Source of the DNA: Chromera velia
Taxonomy: Eukaryota > Sar > Chromeraceae
Length of the DNA: 62,353 nucleotides
Direction: 5' to 3'
Assembly (NCBI GenBank): GCA_018398765.1
Contig: JAHBMJ010004256.1
Span: forward strand, 19,599 to 81,951
Shown: positions 35,337-47,200 of the stretch, in pieces
How positions within the stretch are numbered: position 1 is the first letter of the stretch
Layout: every line of letters starts with the position of its first letter
Translations under genes and position numbers: made by a program
The notes under the pieces: generated by a model
The model's input: the letters and a program-made list of their open reading frames with translations, nothing else
Databases searched by the model: none
What the model was told of the DNA's origin: nothing

Positions 35337-38300
35337 TCAGTCTTCACGTCCACGCAAAATCCTTTCTTTATTCTTTTCGAATTCATTCACCAACTCAGGC
35401 TCTCCTACTTCGTTCTCTGGCAGCCACAAAAACGAACCATCATTATAGACAACTCCGTAATGCGTTTTTCCGTCCTTCTCTCTGCTCGACTTCAGCTCAA
35501 CTGCCCTCACTCTCTTTCCTCTCTTCTCTTCCTGCATCGACTTGGGAAGCGCTTCCCCTCTCTCTGGTTTCTTGTCTCTCGGCCACTCTTTTCTAAGGCC
35601 AAGCTCGTCAATCACATCCGATATGGACTCTGACGCCGCTCTCTTGCTTTTCTCTCTCCTTTCCTCTATTTCTCTCTCCTCTCTCCTTCTCTCCTTCATC
35701 TCCTCTCTCACTTCCTTTGCCATCCTCCATAACTCCAATCTGTCTGTGGAGATCGTCATGCTCTTTCCTCCCCCCAGCTGCCTGACAACGGTGTTGTGAG
35801 GCCATCCATCCAGAAGGGAAACAACCAGATAAATCCCTTCCAACTTTTCTGCAAACTTTCCTCCATCCACTCTGCCTGTGAGCGGATTGACAGGCTTTCG
35901 CACCAACACCTGATCCCCCACTCTGAATTTGCTCTTCCAAGGGGGCGGGTTCTTCCACTCTCTCTCTTGCCTCGATTTCTCCATTCTGGCTTGTGCCGTC
36001 TCAATCAACTCCAACCTGTTCTGACGGATCACGCTGTAGTAGTCGTTGTAAGCCACTGGAGGGGAACGGGTCTCTGACGAGACGGGCTCTACTCGCAGCA
36101 TATGGGTCGGCTCATACTCATGGGTCAACTGGAATGGGGTCAATCCAGTCTCGGAATGTGGAGTCATCCGATATGAGAAATTGAAGGGCTGCAAATACAG
36201 ATCCCAATCAAGCTCGTTCTCTGCTCTCAACTGCTTTCCAACCCCTTGCTCCCACGTTTGATTGTATCTTTCTGTCAGTCCTGCGCACTGAGGGTGATAT
36301 CCTGCTGTTACCTTCCTCCTTACTCTCAAAATCTTCAACACCTCACTCACGATTTCTGCCAGGAAATTCGTTCCCCTATCTGAGAGAAGAACCTCAAAGG
36401 GACCATGCCTACAGAAAATCTCATCGACTAGAATCTGTGCTACGACATGAGCGGGCAGCTTAAGGCGGGCAAACGTCTCTACATCCTTTCCAAAATGGTC
36501 TGTCACAACGAGCACAAATCTGTTTCCCCTTCTGCTTGTCGGAAAGGGCCCTGACACATCAATGCCGAGTGTGTGCCAAGGACGGAGAGACACGGGCACA
36601 GTCTGGGGTGCTCTCTTTGCTTTTGGTTTGAGCCTCTCCCTGCATTCTCGGCAGGAAGCGACCCACTTCCTCGCGTTTGCTCTCAAACCTGGCCACCAGA
36701 AGTGCAGGAGAGTCTTCTCTGTCAGCCGATTTACCCCTGGGTGCCCCCCCAACTGGTGATCGTGATTCATCACCATAACTGTCTTTCTGCACGCCTCAGG
36801 TACCACCAACTGTTCTTTCCTTTCTGTCCCCCTTCCTTCGTACCTATACAACAAACCTCCTCTCTCTTCAAACGCACTTTCCTCCAACAGAATTTGCTTC
36901 GCCTTCTTTGCCTTCCGAGGCAACACCCCCTCTGCAAAGTATTTGAAATAATCCTTCAACAAGGGGTCTCTTGGTAACTCCTCCCTCACACGGTCCAGAA
37001 AGCCCCTCTCAACCTGCAAAGGGGACACACCTGCCTGCACACCTGCCAGGGCGGCAGCTATACCAGATTGGATCTCCTTGCTACCGTCAGCAGGCTGATT
37101 GCAGTGACGGCATAAAGGGACCCCGCTGTCTACGGAGACGGGAAGAGACGGGGGAGGCTGTGGCTATCGGAAAACGGCGTCTGCGTCCACATATTCCTTC
37201 CCCGCCTTATGAATGAACGTCAACCCGTACTTCTGCAATTCTAACGCCCAGTTTTGTACCCTTTTGTTCGCTACTTTGCAGTCGGACATCGCTAAATTTG
37301 GTTTGTGATCCGTGATCACATACGCTGCCCCCCCAAACAGGTAATGCCTCCACTGTTTGCAGCAGTAGACAGCCCCCAAGGCCTTCCTCTCGGTGGGGCT
37401 ATAATTTTTCTCTGCCGCACTCAACCCCCTACTGACATATGCAATTACCACTTCCCTTCCCCTCTGCATCTGCGTGAGCATGCCTCCCACAGACACTTCA
37501 CATGCATCCGGTTTGACCCTGAACGGCAGGCTCATATCTGGGAAGCCGAGAATCGGAGGGGTCGTCAGCCTCTCTTTCAACTCCCCAAAAATTTCCTCTC
37601 TTTCTCCATTTCAAATAAACGGGACCGGTCTGCCTTGCTCATCTGCAGGAAGTAACATCTGAAAGAGAGGGAAGGAGAGACGAGCAAAGCCTGCAATAAA
37701 ATGACGGTAGTAGGAGCACAGATACAGAAAAGAGCGGAGCTCCTTCCTGTCCCGCGGTGGCTCCCACTGCAGAATCTTCCGGATGTTCTTTCTGCTTGGT
37801 CTGACCCCCTTCTCTGACACTGTATGTCCCAAATACTCCACCTCTGTCATGACAATCTGTGCCTTCTCAAGTTTGAGCTTCAAATTTGCTTTCCTCACCA
37901 AACCTAAAACCTCCCTCAAGTCTTAGATGTGTTCGTCATGAGATCGGCTGAAGACGATGATGTCGTTGACACAAACGAGAGTGAAGTCTCTTGACAGACC
38001 TGCAAAAACCAAATTCATGGCTCTCTGGAAAATAGAAGGGGCATTCACCAACCCAAAGGGCATCTTGGTGAATTCATAAAGTCCGAACAGAGTGACGAAG
38101 GCGGTTTTCTCTGCGTGGTCGGGATGCATGCAGAGTTGCTAGAAGCCAGAGATGTAATCAAGTGCTGAGAACACCTTGGCTCCTGCAAGGCGGTCGAGTG
38201 TCTCTTGAATTCGGGGGAGGGGAAAAAGATCTCTCTTGGTGACTTGATTCAGTTTGCAGAAATCTAGACAGAAACGGGTCGTCCCATCTGGTTTCTTAAT

Positions 38301-39683
38301 TAGAACGACTGGGGCGGCCTATGGAGAAGTGGAGGGACGAATCACTCCCCCTTCTTCCATCTCTTGCAACTCCTTCTTCACATGCTCTCTCTGGTAGTAC
38401 AGGATTCTGTCTTGGTTCTAGTGAATGGGAAGAGAATCTTCAGTAGGAATGGTCACCTCAAAAGGCTTTTTATCCACTCTCAGCTCTCCAATGTCGAAAC
38501 GAGAGCGAGACCAGAGATCGGAATATTCTTGAAGGACCCCCTCGTACCTTTCCCTCAACTCGCATGACAGGTGAGAGAGATCCACAGGCGGAAGCTTCTA
38601 CGAGGGAGGGGCACGGACAGGCAAGTCTTCTTTCTTGGGAATCGGCGGTTGCTGTGTATAGGCAGAGGCGGAAGCATTGGCGGTGACTGCAGCGACGGAC
38701 GACATACGAGAGAACGGCTCTGCAAAAGTCAGGAGTGAATTCGGTCCTAGGCAGATGAGGTTGGTGGTGATGTTCATGACTTCTACTGTGGCGACTCCAG
38801 CTTTGACGTCTACTACTTGGTCCGGGATGGCAAGTCCCGGAAACCCCCTCGGGTAATTCCTTCTCAAAATGACCGTCTCCTCCCCTTCCGTCCCCTCAAC
38901 CTGCACACGCACAAGAGCCCTCGCTCTTTTGGGGACTTTCGTGTGCGTGAAGGCGGAGACACGCATCGGTTTCCTCCCATCCTCATACCAGACCTTGAAG
39001 GAGGGGAGGTCCGTAACGTCCAGACGGTCTTCACGGTAGTGGTACTGTACTACTGGGTCCAACAGCTTCAAAAAGTCCTGCCCCAAGACTGCTTTGTACC
39101 CCGAATCTTCTGTGATGGTCAGGCGGTGTGGGAATACTTTCTTCGGCAGGGAAGGGTGAGAAAACTTGGCCGTAATCTCCCCCACCACCAACACGCCCGT
39201 CTTTCCCACTGCGGACAGACCCACCGTGGGCCTGTTAACATCTGCATCAGCATGCAAAGTCGTATTCACATTAATGAACGAAGTTTCTGCCCCTGTGTCA
39301 ATAAGAACAGACACAGGCTTACCAAACAGCAACATTGTTATGAAAGGCCTGGGACCGACCTTTACTGCTGTCATCTCTGCCTCCATTTTCTTTGAATTCG
39401 CTTGTTCAAAGTCGATCTGTCTGTCTGCATGCTTTGCCGGAGAAGGGAAGGATACAGGCGACTGAGAAACCTGCGACTTCGGGACTCTTCCTTTCTCATT
39501 GTCGTCCTCTTGCTCACAGTCTACATGTTTCTTTTCTATACGCACACACGGGGGAATCGGGAGAGGACGAGGCTTCATAAACTGCTGGGTAGACTGGGGA
39601 ACCTCTATGCCAATCCACCCGGGTCGTTTCCCTGCATAGGACAATTGGAGGCCTTGTGGCCAGGCTGGTTGCAAGTGTAGCAA
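35337..39683 (-). pseudogene. Decayed protease-RT-RNase H-integrase of element 2
   Basis: The frame starts as an overlap with gag in another phase (39605-39683), so a ribosomal frameshift is implied. Protease: VLIDTGAETSFIN. RT: '[15 protein letters not shown]', 'MPFGLVNAPSIFQRAMN', and CVNDI where the catalytic YVDD should be. RNase H: 'YVITDHKPN'. Integrase (35337-37040, uninterrupted) has an HHCC zinc region (HDHQLGGHPG...CRECRE), catalytic Asp in LGIDVSGPF, Asp in LLSDRGTNF and Glu in HPQCAGLTERYNQ, then a basic C-terminus ending in a chromo-like HYGVVYNDGSFLWLP segment. In-frame stops lie at 38598, 38418, 38319, 38139, 37923, 37611 and 37164. At 38319, 38139 and 37611 a conserved Trp is expected. 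Confidence 0.85.
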
Positions 39684-40819
39684 CGGAGGGGACCGTTGTT
39701 GAAACCGTTGTTGCCTCCATACTGTTGGTAGTGGCCTCCTCTTCCTCTCATGCCTCCATGTCCCCCTCTGAAGTGGCTATTGAAGCCACCTCGACCGTAC
39801 GCGCCGAATGCATGGCCTCCGTGCATGGGAGACGGGTAGACGGGGTAATAGCCGAAGCCACCCCTACTGCGACCGCGCCCCCGGTCGGTGAATCCCCCAC
39901 GGCCACGGCCGCGGCCTCTCAGAGCCGCGATCTGGGCAGCTTGCTGATCGAGCCGTTTCCGCAACTCGGCTAGTTCGTCTCTCTCATCTCTCTGTTGCAC
40001 CCCCGCAATTCGAGCCCTTGCTTTCTTCTGTTGCTTGGCATGGAAGTACCCAACTCTCCTCTTCAATTGGTCCCAATCGGTGTAGATCTGTTCTATCTCT
40101 AGCTCTTCTCTCAGCTCGGGATAAAACGCGTTGATAAAGGAACTGATTCTGTCGTTCCTTCTTCTGTTTGGATTTGCCTGGATGTAGACATCGACGAAGC
40201 ATTCAACGAATTTGTCATAGTCATCTCTGAGGTTCAGCCACACGTCAGCCATGCTGTAGACGGCGTGTGCCTGTGTCACACCGGTGTTTCCATGCGCTTA
40301 CAGGAACAAGGTGTCAACCTCGTCTGAAGTTGTGGCGGAAACGGAGTTTTCATTCCACCACAGGATAAGGTCAGGATCTTCAAAGTGACCTACCAGCAAC
40401 AGTTTCTTCTCATTCACATTTAGGTTTCCCGCATCTGCCTTTGCCTTAAAGGTGGCATACCAGACCTGTCCGTTTGTTTTTCCTGGGATAAAGACCGTAG
40501 TCACTCGTTTGACCTTCCCAATCTGCTCGAGCTTGTCAAATCTAACTGCATCCCCCATGTCTGCTTGCTGCTGTTGTGGCTCAGAATCTGGATCGGATGG
40601 GACTGAGTCTGATTCGCTGGAGGAATCTCGGATACTGTGGGTGGGCGAGAACAGAGAGCCAACAGACGGAACAGAACTGAAGTCGAGAGATTCTGCCCAA
40701 GGATGTATAGAGGGGATCGATGGTGGAGAACTCTCCCCCGCCTCTGACAGCCTGTACCCCGACCCGCTCCTTGTAGGAATTTTGTCTTCCCCGGTCGCAC
40801 CCGAAGCTCTGCTGACCAA
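39605..40819 (-). pseudogene. Gag of element 2, one in-frame TAA
   Basis: The frame is open from next to the LTR, with a TAA at 40298-40300, then open again to 39605. The second part has the helical capsid-like region, an Arg/Gly-rich stretch and a CCHC knuckle, CYTCNQPGHKASNC. No ATG opens the frame near 40819; the first good one is about 40560 (MGDAVRFDKLEQ). Gag normally forms the particle and packages the RNA. Confidence 0.8.
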
Positions 40820-41079
40820 TGTTCTAGTTTAAGCTCTCTAGAAATTAGGAATCAACTCACACACAAGTTCTACATACAGAGAATCTGTCAGACACACAAG
40901 AGCCTTCCCTATCGATCAGGAAAGACTCGGTCGACCCTTCTAACAGGCTCAATCAATCTGTATTGCAAAGGTTGAGATACAGACGTGCCTGCCTTTGTAT
41001 TACAGTGTGTATTTAATGCTATTAATTCTCTGTATTACTCTAAGGACCAAATCGAGCCTAGGTCCAAAGGTCCGTAACA
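40820..41079 (-). repeat. 5' LTR of element 2 (minus-strand sense)
   Basis: 260 bp; see the paired copy at 34871-35130. Confidence 0.9.
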
Positions 41080-42189
41080 TATAGTCTTTCTTACAACTTA
41101 CAATACATTGCAAAGAGAGAACAAAAAATCGAAAATGTGTAGAAAAGTACAGAAAAGTCATCAGTTCGTCTCTTTTTGTTACTTTTTGTGTTAATACACT
41201 TTCAAACTGCATGATTGTCACTGCCCGGGTCTGCCCCTAAAAGAGCCTCTACACAAAAGCCCTCGTACAAATGAAAATGATGGAGGGGAACTTGATGGAC
41301 GCATCGGATTCCATGCTGATCCATAGGCTAATCCATGAGGAGTGATCCATGCTGCACATGATCTGACGCAAACAAGCTTACGAACAGCCCCAGAAAGCAG
41401 AAAAAATAACAATTGCTTGATACACGCTATTCGTACGCTGAAGATGTACGCTATATGGCTGCATGCCAGTGGTTAAAGCTGCGGAAAGGTACGCTCGCGG
41501 TCGCGAGAATTGTTTGGTCTAGTTGTTTCATAATTTAGTGCCCCCTGTTTCGTTTTCCAGAGTCATGGTGGTTTCACCCCAGGCGCACCATGAACATTCT
41601 GATTCACTCAGATTTGAATTAATGATATATAATGGCAGAGGCCGCCCAGACATTTTGACGTTTGACAAAAGCCACCAACAATTTTTTTTTATAGGAGTAT
41701 AAACTTTAGTGAGGCTTAGACAGGCTTTTTGTAGACTCGCATATTTAAGAATACTTCTGTACGGGTTTTTCACAATGCTATGCTATGCATCTTTAAAAAT
41801 ATTTAAACATCTGATAAGAGAATTGATTTTCTGTTAATATCATTTTAATATAAAATGTTACAGTGGTCGAACAGTATCTCGAATAATCCTTCTTTCATCA
41901 TGATTTTTTTTATTTATTTTTTTTGACGATGGTTTATTTAACTTTGAGTTTTTGACCCATCATTCACTTAATTTCTTCATGAATTTCCTGCAGCCTCAAT
42001 TGAAGATTATTGAACGTTCTTCATGCGACTTCAGGGCTAATTAATCAAGGCGCGATAAGCTGCCACCGGCTGTGACAGTAGGTGCTGCTTCAAGCCTCAC
42101 TTTGCAACATCTTTGCAAAAAAGTGGGAGCAAAATAAGGAGAGACAGAGGGACGGAATTTGAGACCTAGTTTGAGACCCATCATCATGG
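41080..42189. other. AT-rich intergenic region
   Basis: No coding frame is supported. The left end includes a T-rich stretch near 41670-41700 and 41905-41930, and the remainder is unremarkable. Confidence 0.5.
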
Positions 42190-43200
42190 GCTAGATCATG
42201 ACTCATGAGGGAGGAAGGCTAGGAAGCAGGGAAGGAAGCATGAAACAAGTAAGGGAGTAAGGAAGGAGGGGGCGCGACGGAGGCAGGTCCTGGCAGGGAG
42301 GCAGGGAGGGTGATCGAGAGGAAAGGAGGGATGAACTTCCGAGGAAGGAAGGAAGGAAGGAAGGAAGGAAGGAAGGGAAGGAAGGAAGGAAGGATGGAAG
42401 AAAGGAGGAAAGGGGGGAAGGGACGAAGATGGAAGAGACGAACGGAGGGAGGGAAGGAGGGAGGGAGGAAGGTTAGGAACCGGAAGGAATAAAGCAGGGA
42501 GGAAAGAAGGAATCAAGGAAAGAAAGTCTCAGTAGGAAAGAAGCAGGTGGATAAACAAGTACCAAGCAAACGAGCAAGCAAACAAAAACTGGAGAAAGGA
42601 CAGAAAAAAGAAATAGCGGAAAAACATGCAGAAAGAGAGGAGGCAGGCGGAAAGTGGAAGAATGAAGAAATAAAACAGGGATCGAAGACAGGAAGAAGGG
42701 AAGAAAGAAAGTGCAGAAACAAAGAAGAGAGGAAAGAAGGACGGAAGGACGAAAGCACAAAGAAGAAAAAAAAAGGAGAAAAGAAAAGAAAAAAAAAAAG
42801 AAAGAGAGAACGAAAGACATTAAGCAAGAAAGAAAGAGCGAGGAAGTCTGTCAGCAAGCGAGTCAGCTAGTGAAAGAGGTATTGAGTAAGTGGATGTCGC
42901 TTGGTGTCTGTGTGAGTGAGCGAGCGGGTTGGTGTGTAAGTGACTGAGTGAGTGAGCGACTGAATGAGTGAGCGAAGGAGTAGAGGGAGGGAGGGAAGGA
43001 AGCTGGGATGAAAGCAGGCAGGGAAGGAGGCAGGTAGGGAGGGTCGGCGGAAAACAGTGAGGGGGTGAGTGGATGAGCAAAGAAGTGAGTGAGTCAGTAA
43101 GTCAGGGGAGGAAGGCAAGGATGAAGCGATGGAGGAAGGGATTGAGGAAGAGAGCGCGTGAGCGAGTGAGTAAGTGAGCGAGGAGAGTCTTTTCAGCAAA
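42190..43200. repeat. Purine-rich GGAA/GAGT repeat block
   Basis: An imperfect (GGAA)n array is densest at 42340-42480. It passes into A/G-rich DNA and then (GAGT)n-like arrays at about 42905-43200. Long Lys/Arg/Glu frames on the plus strand and Ser/Leu/Phe frames on the minus strand follow from composition. Confidence 0.85.
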
Positions 43201-43876
43201 AATTGTGAGCGTGATTGATTGTAACCGGTCCAATCCAGGCCGGGAGAAGACGCAGTCCGCATTTTTTCACGAAGAGACGTTAATTCCTGACGGAGACGGG
43301 CATGCATCAACAAACTGAATAGACGGAGGCAGAAAAGAAAACAGACAGAAATACCAGGCCGACGCATACGCAGGACATTCAAGGACAGCTACATGTACGC
43401 CTTCAGTCCCAGTCGAAACTGAATGCTGCAAACACAGAGCAGGAACAGCTCAAGCGCTTCACGACTTTCCAAGAATCTATGAAGACACACAAACAGTCGC
43501 AGACAGCTGTGCATTGCTTCGACGCCTCACCCGATGTTGGTGTGCAGCTGACAGTGTTGAAAGTCTTGGAGCGAATCGAGAGGAGAGGGATGGAGATCGA
43601 TCATCGATGGCCGGCGGAGACGGCACTCTTCTTGTGGTCCCGAAAGAGGGCAACTCAACGACGTCTCAAAGTTTTTCAAAAAAACAATGACCAGACGATC
43701 CCTCTTCCTTCTTCCTTGACACGTATGCTGGAAGAGTGCGACACGTATTGTTTGGCAGTACTGACTATAAAACCATGCTAAAACCGCCTGCCTACTTTCG
43801 ACGCACTGGCAGAAAGTGATAGCGGATCAAACGAGGGTAGGTGGTTAATTTTTGACGCTTTTCTGAGCCAATGAGG
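43201..43876. other. Intergenic, nothing assigned
   Basis: Mixed composition with one short plus-strand frame (43479-43781). It lacks recognisable motifs or splice context. Confidence 0.4.
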
Positions 43877-43980
43877 CGCGGAGCTTTCCGGGGCCTTTTT
43901 TTTGACCAAAGCTCCACGCATCGTGGGCTCTGGGGAAAGTTTGGTAAGTGCCCCCCGCTTCGCTTTCCGGGGCCATGCAA
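43877..43980 (+). promoter_or_regulatory. CTTTCCGGGGCC motif pair upstream of the CCHC gene
   Basis: 'gagctttccggggcc' lies at about 43880 and 'aagtgccccccgcttcgctttccggggccat' at about 43946-43977, roughly 290 bases before the start at 44265. The second copy closely matches the repeat at 15244-15276. Two unlinked genes sharing it in the same orientation suggests a promoter element. Confidence 0.45.
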
Positions 43981-44264
43981 CAATGGGCAACACGGATGCT
44001 CCAACTGCGCTGTTGCAACAAATCGAGGATGACTCAGGATACTGAGGAGATCGAATGTGAGGAACGTTCGTGAATGCAGAAGTCGACCGTCTGTTGACAG
44101 CAGAAACAATGCACTGCGCGTGCTCCTTGATTGGCTTCTCTTGATTTCGTCACACGGAATTGAGATTCCTTTGCCAACGAATCCTTTCGCGTGTTGTGTT
44201 GTTTGCGTCTCGCTGCTCTTTGAAGAAAGAGGTTCGTTGATCATACTATTTTTCTCCCCCCGAA

Positions 44265-47200
44265 ATGACGTCCAAATTTAAAGTTGAGCCAGTAATCAAG
44301 GTGAAGGAAGAACCAGACATCAAGGTGAAGGAAGAACCAGTCGAGTCTAAGCCTTCTGCCGCTCCGTTCGAGGGACAGGTGACGGCAGAGACAGAGTCAG
44401 GGCTGCAGGCAGCAGTCTCTTCAAGAGCAGGCAACGGGAAGCCAAACGACTCTGCTGCAGCGGCAAAGTCGTCAGAAGAATCTGTCCGAGCCCAGCTCCG
44501 AGCAAGCGCTGCCACCCGTTCCCGCATTGCAGCACAGCAGTCCCATGGAGGTTCTCAGTTTGGGAACAGACAGGCTCCTCAAATTCTGCTGCCCCTCGGT
44601 TCCAAAGTCCCACCAGCTCCCCGGATTCTTGTTCCTGTCGCCTCCCACATTCCTCAAAATTCCCTCGTGTACCTCCCCTCTGAGGGCTTTGACATCCCCC
44701 CACAGCAGCAGCTTCACCCACAGCCCCCGCACACAGTCGGGTGGGCGCCTCACTTCCCCCCTCCCGACCTAGCAATGTCTCCAGAGGCGTGGCAGTTCAA
44801 ACAGTTGGGGGCTCCATCTGCTCGCCGTCCCCTCTACACTGCGCCCCGTCCTGCTGCTGCTGCTGTGGCCAGCCGTTCACAGCACAGTGGTCCCCTCGAC
44901 CTGGAAGTGGCTGCTGCTGCAGCTGCCTCTCTTGATCGTCGTGTGTCAGCCCCAGGGGGGCAGACGCGTGCACGACCGGGCGGGATACGGGGTCAACAGC
45001 CAAAGAAAGAAAGACACGGTCAATTGCAAATGCCGAATGCACCCGATAAGCCGGGCTGCGACGCGGCTTGTGACCGCCTCGGAAGGCCCTGGTTGGATGG
45101 GAATGGGCAGCAGTTTGTTGGGAGGAAGGAGACAGATCCCGTCCGATTTGGTTCTTGGGACGGGTACCGCGGGTCGATTTGGGATTCTGACCGAGCGCGC
45201 CTTCCTGTTGAGCGGCAGACTGGCATGTGCCCTCGGTGTGGAGACCTTGATGGTCATAGACCGATGGGGGGTTTGGGTGCGTGTCCGCAGATACGGTCGG
45301 GGAAGGGGTGTGGCTCTTGTGGACAGGCAGGCCACCTCGTCCCATTCTGCCCGCATAGTAAGAGCGGCAAGAAGCTGCATAATACTTTGCAGCCGAAAAT
45401 GTTGGAGCAGAGTGCTGGGAAAGGGGAGGGGGTGGGTGAATCAAGTAAGAAGAGAAAGCTCCTTGAAGCGGTGCAGAAAGGAGCTGCGGCATGCTCGATG
45501 AATGCAGGAGGGTTTTCAAGCTCAGGAGAATTCTCAAGCTTACCCTCTTCATGCAACCGCACCAACCCACCCGACCCTCCACACACACACCAAAAGAAGC
45601 AGCAGAAGAGAGGGCCACCCGAACCCTTCTCATCTGACCACTCAAAGGAGGAATCTGAGGGTGAGACGCAGTCTGAGCACCCTCAAATGCCCCAAGCGTC
45701 AGAAGGATCGAAGGGACAGAAGACAAACGCTCAGCAGACATGCAGAGAACCATTGGAGAAGGAAATTCGGGACGCGTGTGAAATGATGGATCGAGGTGCT
45801 CTGAATCTGAAGAAAGAAAGCAATGGAAAGAATGGCGTGGACAGAAAAAGAGTACAGAAATTAGTCAGAGACGCACAGAAGGCAGGGATGCTTTCAGTGG
45901 CGGGGGAAACTCCAGAGCGCGTGAAAAAACTGCAGTCCCGGTTGGCGAAAGGCGCCGACCTCAAACAAGGCTGTGCACCCTCCTCAAAGTCCCAGAGCTG
46001 CACCCCAAAAGGGCCTTCAGGGTCGAAATCCGCGAAAGCAGCTGCAAGTGCTGCACAGGCCCAGAATAGCAACCCGTCCCAACAGTCAAAAGACACAAGA
46101 AAGGAGAAAAAGGGGATCCAGCCTAAGAAGGTCACGGATCATCCTTTGTTTGGGGGCCTGGATGGGAGAATGGGAAACGATAAGGTGGAGAAAGAAGTCA
46201 AAAAAACGAAAAAGGGAACGGTTGATACCCAGGGGGGAGCAGTTGGGGATTCTTTGAGCAAACGGATCGATGCTCGAGAACGGAGTGCCTTCCCATCGCA
46301 TCCTGCAGCCCCAGAGCCCATGAGGGCAGACTCTGCTCATTCCTTATTTGCTCCTGCTGCAGCTGCTGCGTCTGCTTCTGCAGCTGGTGTCGGAGGCAGA
46401 GGGGGGGTGTCAGAAAGAGCTGTTGTTCACCATGGGGTGTCTGGGAGACAGTGGGGAATTGGCAATTGGGGGGGGGAAGGTTGTCAGGACAGAAGTGCAG
46501 CGGGTGATTTGGTGAGGGAGCTGCAGAAGTTCTTCAAGGGGGGGGGGATAGGAGGGTCAGATGCAGAGACACTGAGGGCCGTGCGGAGATTGGTGATGGA
46601 TGGAGAGACGGAATTTGACAGAGAGATTCCAGATAACTCATTGAACAGAGTCCACTCGTCTTCTTCGTTTTCCTCCGCCTCTGCCTCTGCCTCTTCTTCC
46701 TCTGCCGCTGCGTCGCCCTCAGTTCTGGATCTGATTGCGGCTGCAAGAAGGGCCTCATCCGGATGTCCACTTCCAAATCCGGGAGCGTCGAGACCTGTCA
46801 GTTTCTCCTTGGACTCTTTTTATAAAGTGGGAGGGATTTGGAGGCCTTGGGGCCCGATCGAGCTACTCTCTCCTGTCCACCTCGATTCCTATTTGATATT
46901 GCATTGACTGTAGGCGTTCCTCTCTTTCGCTAAGCTTTTCTTTGTTTTTTCCTCCCTCCCTACCTACCTACGTTCGTTCCCCTTTCCCTCCTCAGCTTTT
47001 CCTCTGTCTTTCTCCTTCGTTCCTCCGTTTCTGCCAGAGCGATGATCTTCGTTCTTGTTCCCGCCTCCTTCCGGCATTACTTTCTTCCGTCCTTCCTTCA
47101 TTGCTGCAGGATCGTGCACACACGACGCGTGTAAAGCGCAAGGAAGAAACTCCACAGAGAGAAGAAAGGGGGGTCCGAGGGTCACGAGACAAAGCAGCAC

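Larger units (their letters stand above)
34871..41079 (-). mobile_element. Ty3/gypsy-type LTR retrotransposon, young but decayed
   Basis: LTRs 34871-35130 and 40820-41079 are each 260 bp and, read by eye, differ by one base. Both begin TGTTCTAG and end GTAACA on the plus strand. The flanking 5-mers GATAG and TATAG differ by one base. Genes run on the minus strand: gag, protease, RT, RNase H, integrase. Next to the right LTR, a 'TTGGTCAGCAGAGC' primer-binding-like site precedes gag. Confidence 0.9.

Noticed and set aside
32297..38600. Reassigned stop codons (Trp or Gln) as the explanation for the broken pol frames
   Set aside because: The host-type genes here (DMAP1, BFR1, RING-TRAF) use TAA, TAG or TGA only as ends, and all three stops appear within pol, so decay by transition is simpler.
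42310..43382. Lys/Arg/Glu-rich and Ser/Leu/Phe-rich frames
   Set aside because: Purine-strand composition makes every frame open; no motifs.
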